DNA from: CAYLSO01 sp964386525
GTDB taxonomy: Bacteria; Eisenbacteria; RBG-16-71-46; DASYSL01
Length of the DNA: 20,501 bases
Assembly (NCBI GenBank): GCA_964386525.1
Contig: CAYLSO010000152.1
Span: 1-20,501, forward strand
Direction: 5' to 3'
This document shows positions 18,404 through 20,501 of the stretch, piece by piece. Numbering within the stretch: position 1 is the stretch's first letter; every line of letters begins with the position of its first letter. The position numbers and the translations under genes were made by a program. The notes below the pieces were generated by a model that was not told where the DNA came from, searched no databases, and was given only the letters and a program-made list of their open reading frames with translations.

Positions 18404-19675
18404 GTGAGCGGGGCGCCGGAAGCCGGCTTCGGCGACGGGCCGCCCCACGGCCCGCTCGCCGGGCTGCACGTCGTCCTGGCGCCCGCGTGGTGGCCGTCGC
18501 CGGAGGATCCCATCGCCGGGATCTTCTTCCTCGACTACGCGCGGGCCTTCGCGGCCGCCGGGGCGAAGGTCGGAGTGGTCTACGCGGACCTCGTGTTCCC
18601 GCCCCAGTGGCGCGGCCGCCCGGGACTCTTGATCCCGCGCGTCAGCGAGGAGCGCCTCGACGACATCCCGGTGGTCCGCGTGCGCGGCTTCCACACCTCG
18701 CTCGGCCGCGCCGAGCGGCGAACCCTGCGCTTCGGCGCGTGGCTGCGGGCCGGGCTCAAGCACTACCGCAAGCGCCACGGCACGCCCGACCTGATCCATG
18801 CGCAGTGCTCGACGCCGGCGGGGTGGGCGGCGCTGGGCGCGGGCGTGGCGCCGGTGGTCGTCACCGAGCACATGGGGCCGTTCTCGCTGTTGCTCGCGCC
18901 GCCGGCTCTCGAGGCGCTCACGCGCTCGGCGGCGCGCGATGCCGCCGCTCTCGTCGCCGTCAGTCCCAACCTGCGCCGGCAGATGCTCGAGGCGGGCCTC
19001 GAGCGGGGCGGCGACGGCGGGTCCACCGCCGGCCCCGCGCGCGACATCCCCGTCATCCCCAACGCCGTGCCCCCGGAGTTCTCCTACGCGCCGCTGCCCG
19101 AGGCGAAGCGCGCCCCGGGCGGCGAGCCCGTGTACCACGCGGTGTTCGTCGGCCGGCTGGTGCGCGAGAAGGGTGTCGGCGAGCTGGCGCTGGCGGCCAC
19201 CCGCCTGGCCGGCTCGCGCGCCGCGGAGATCCACTGGCACATCGTCGGCAACGGACCCGAGGAGAACACGCTGCGCGAGCACTTGAGCCAGGGAGACACG
19301 CGGCACCGCGTGACCTGGCACGGCACGCTGGCGCGGCCGCGCGTCGCCGATCTGCTGCGCGATTCCCACTTCCTGGTGCTGCCGAGCCACGGGGAGAATT
19401 GCCCGCTGGCGGTCTGCGAGGCGCTCTCGGTGGGCCGCCCGGTCGTGGGCACGCGGGAGACGGGCATCGAGTCGCTCGTCGGTCCCGAGGACGGGGTGCT
19501 CTGCAAGCGCGGGGACGCCGCCGCGCTCACCGAAGCCGTCCTCGACCTGGTGGGCCGGTACGCAGCCTTCGACCCGCCGGCGATCGCCGAGCGCGCCCGC
19601 GAGCGGTTCAGCTACGCGGCCATGGTCGAGCGGTACGCGCCGGTCTTCCGGGGGGTTCTGCGCCCCCGGGAGTGA
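18404..19675 (+). CDS. glycosyltransferase family 4 protein (GT-B fold)
   Basis: Retaining GT-B glycosyltransferase of 423 residues, probably using a nucleotide sugar to build a cell-surface or exopolysaccharide glycan; donor and acceptor are unknown. The N-terminal acceptor domain includes PDLIHAQCSTPAGWAAL, VVTEHMG and VAVSPNLRRQML. The C-terminal donor domain starts at FVGRLVREKGV (248-258, donor phosphate-binding R251 and K256), then IVGNGPEENTL and VTWHGTL. The E-x7-E motif is ENCPLAVCE (331-339) followed by SVGRPVVGT. The GTG start is 4 bp after glyS, so it is likely co-translated with the synthetase operon, an unusual partner. A flexible Gly/Ser loop interrupts residues 200-213. The C-terminus is complete. 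Confidence 0.92.
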   Translation: MSGAPEAGFGDGPPHGPLAGLHVVLAPAWWPSPEDPIAGIFFLDYARAFAAAGAKVGVVYADLVFPPQWRGRPGLLIPRVSEERLDDIPVVRVRGFHTSLGRAERRTLRFGAWLRAGLKHYRKRHGTPDLIHAQCSTPAGWAALGAGVAPVVVTEHMGPFSLLLAPPALEALTRSAARDAAALVAVSPNLRRQMLEAGLERGGDGGSTAGPARDIPVIPNAVPPEFSYAPLPEAKRAPGGEPVYHAVFVGRLVREKGVGELALAATRLAGSRAAEIHWHIVGNGPEENTLREHLSQGDTRHRVTWHGTLARPRVADLLRDSHFLVLPSHGENCPLAVCEALSVGRPVVGTRETGIESLVGPEDGVLCKRGDAAALTEAVLDLVGRYAAFDPPAIAERARERFSYAAMVERYAPVFRGVLRPRE

Positions 19676-19703
19676 TTCCGGGGTGCCGGCAGGGGCGCCC
19701 GGC
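19648..19703 (+). terminator. two GC hairpins at the end of the recO-glyQS operon
   Basis: CCGGGGG (19648-19654) pairs with CCCCCGG (19663-19669) over an 8-nt loop, inside the last codons of the glycosyltransferase gene. A weaker GCCGG (19685-19689) / CCGGC (19699-19703) stem follows the stop codon, with a short pyrimidine run. There is no real T-tract. The position (end of operon, before a gap and a new gene) supports a transcription end, but the structure alone is weak. Confidence 0.28.
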
Positions 19704-19749
19704 GTCGTCTCTATGGTCCTCGTCATACCGCCTTCGCCCGCGATTGCGC

Positions 19750-19755
19750 TAGACT
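19750..19755 (+). promoter_or_regulatory. possible -10 element upstream of the last gene
   Basis: TAGACT sits in GCTAGACTCC, nearly identical to GCTAGATTCC around the phoH -10. No good -35 hexamer is found at 16-18 bp. It lies 138 bp before the ATG in the 218-bp spacer between the glycosyltransferase and the last gene; nothing else is evident in that spacer. Confidence 0.35.
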
Positions 19756-19893
19756 CCCGGTCGTCACCGGCCGCGGACGCCGAAAGCACCCGATCCGGCC
19801 GGTCCCCTTCGCCGCGCGAGGTCGCGGCCCGAGTCCAGCCAAGTCCGCGGCCCCGCGAGACCCGGCAGACCGCCGCCACTCACGAGGCGCGCC

Positions 19894-20501
19894 ATGTCTT
19901 CCAGACGATCCCCCCGCGTCGCCACCCGCTTACCGGGCTTCCTGTGCTGTCTCCTCGGCCTCCTGCTCGCGGCCGGCCCGGCCGAAGCCGCCGGTCCGCT
20001 CCCGTCCGGATTCGTGGTCGTGGACCTCTACGACGGCGTCATCCACGTCGATCGGACGACGGGTACGGCCACGCCGCTGGCCGCGGTGGGGGCCCTGCTG
20101 CCCTGTCCGGTCGGCATCCTCGTCGAGAGCCCGGATTCCATCCTGGTCTCCACCGTCTGCAGCCCCGGCATCGTCAGGTATCGGGTCTCCAGCGGAAGCC
20201 TGTCGCTCGTCGCCTCCGGGCCGCTGATCCGAAACCCGGACGGCATGGCCCTGGCCGGCAACCGGCTGACGCTTTACGAGACCGACCTGACCATGGGTGC
20301 GGTCGTGGAAGTGGATCTGCCCAGCGGTCTACCCCGGGTGATCCAGCAGGGCGGGCTGGCAGCCAACTCGCCCTTCCTCGCCGTTGGGGCCGACGCGATG
20401 CTCTATCTGGGGAATCGCGTCTCCGGCACGGGACGGATCGTGCGCGTAGACCCGACGACCGGTACCGAGGCGATCGTGACCTCGGGCGGGCACCTCGACG
20501 A
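19894..20501 (+). CDS. secreted protein with beta-propeller-like (NHL/SMP-30-type) repeats, 3' truncated
   Basis: The frame stays open from ATG 19894 to the window end (202 codons seen). The ATG has GAGG at 19884-19887. The N-terminus is a clear Sec signal peptide: RRSPRVATR, then LPGFLCCLLGLLLAAG, then PAEAA as the likely cleavage site. The visible mature part has repeated short motifs that look like propeller blades: VVVDLYDGVIHVDRTTGTATPL, ILVSTVCSPGIVRYRVSSGSL, NPDGMALAGNRLTLYETD, and GRIVRVDPTTGTEAIVTSGG. D-x-T-T-G-T occurs at the start and end of the visible section (DRTTGT, DPTTGT). This suggests a periplasmic or extracellular binding or scaffold protein, but no enzyme family can be named from the fragment. 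It starts a new transcription unit after the glycosyltransferase. Confidence 0.75.
   Translation, partial: MSSRRSPRVATRLPGFLCCLLGLLLAAGPAEAAGPLPSGFVVVDLYDGVIHVDRTTGTATPLAAVGALLPCPVGILVESPDSILVSTVCSPGIVRYRVSSGSLSLVASGPLIRNPDGMALAGNRLTLYETDLTMGAVVEVDLPSGLPRVIQQGGLAANSPFLAVGADAMLYLGNRVSGTGRIVRVDPTTGTEAIVTSGGHLD

Overview
This is a very GC-rich, gene-dense bacterial chromosomal window. It holds about 18 genes, all but one on the + strand. I see no insertion sequence, CRISPR array, tRNA, rRNA or prophage gene. A C-terminal beta-signal-like protein and a DUF502 membrane protein suggest a diderm (Gram-negative) cell. The order phoH - HD phosphohydrolase - ybeY - corC - corC - DUF502 - recO - glyQ - glyS, with long Arg/Ala-rich tails and many ATGA/GTGA/TTGA overlaps, would fit an Acidobacteriota- or Myxococcota-like lineage. 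That assignment is inference, not something the sequence proves.

Region 1 (1-5727) is a leucine/isovalerate (liu) catabolic operon. It holds the 3' part of methylcrotonyl-CoA carboxylase beta, methylglutaconyl-CoA hydratase, the carboxylase alpha subunit split into a biotin carboxylase and a separate biotin carrier, and hydroxymethylglutaryl-CoA lyase. Together these take 3-methylcrotonyl-CoA to acetoacetate and acetyl-CoA. A small DUF4160-DUF2442 pair of unknown role sits between the carrier and the lyase.

Region 2 (about 5703-7683) has an exported, probably outer-membrane beta-barrel protein of unknown function whose start codon is unresolved. It converges on a minus-strand NAD(P)H-dependent FMN reductase. 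The 438-bp divergent spacer that follows carries a good sigma70-type promoter and a roughly 205-nt structured leader ahead of phoH.

Region 3 (8122-14453) is a tightly packed RNA/ribosome-maturation and membrane operon. It encodes PhoH ATPase, a 7TM-HD protein of the PgpH (c-di-AMP phosphodiesterase) family that lacks the usual extracytoplasmic domain, YbeY endoribonuclease, two tandem CNNM/CBS (CorC/HlyC) proteins and a DUF502 protein. It resembles the ybeZ-ybeY-ybeX cluster of Enterobacteria with a signalling enzyme inserted and ybeX duplicated.

Region 4 (14511-19675) is recO-glyQ-glyS-glycosyltransferase, translationally coupled throughout and possibly starting with a leaderless recO mRNA. 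After a 218-bp spacer the window ends inside a secreted, repeat-containing (beta-propeller-like) protein gene.

Most of the window is ordinary housekeeping. The points most worth checking are the sensor-less PgpH, the split carboxylase alpha subunit, the DUF4160-DUF2442 insertion, the phoH leader, the missing start codon of the barrel protein and the possible leaderless recO.
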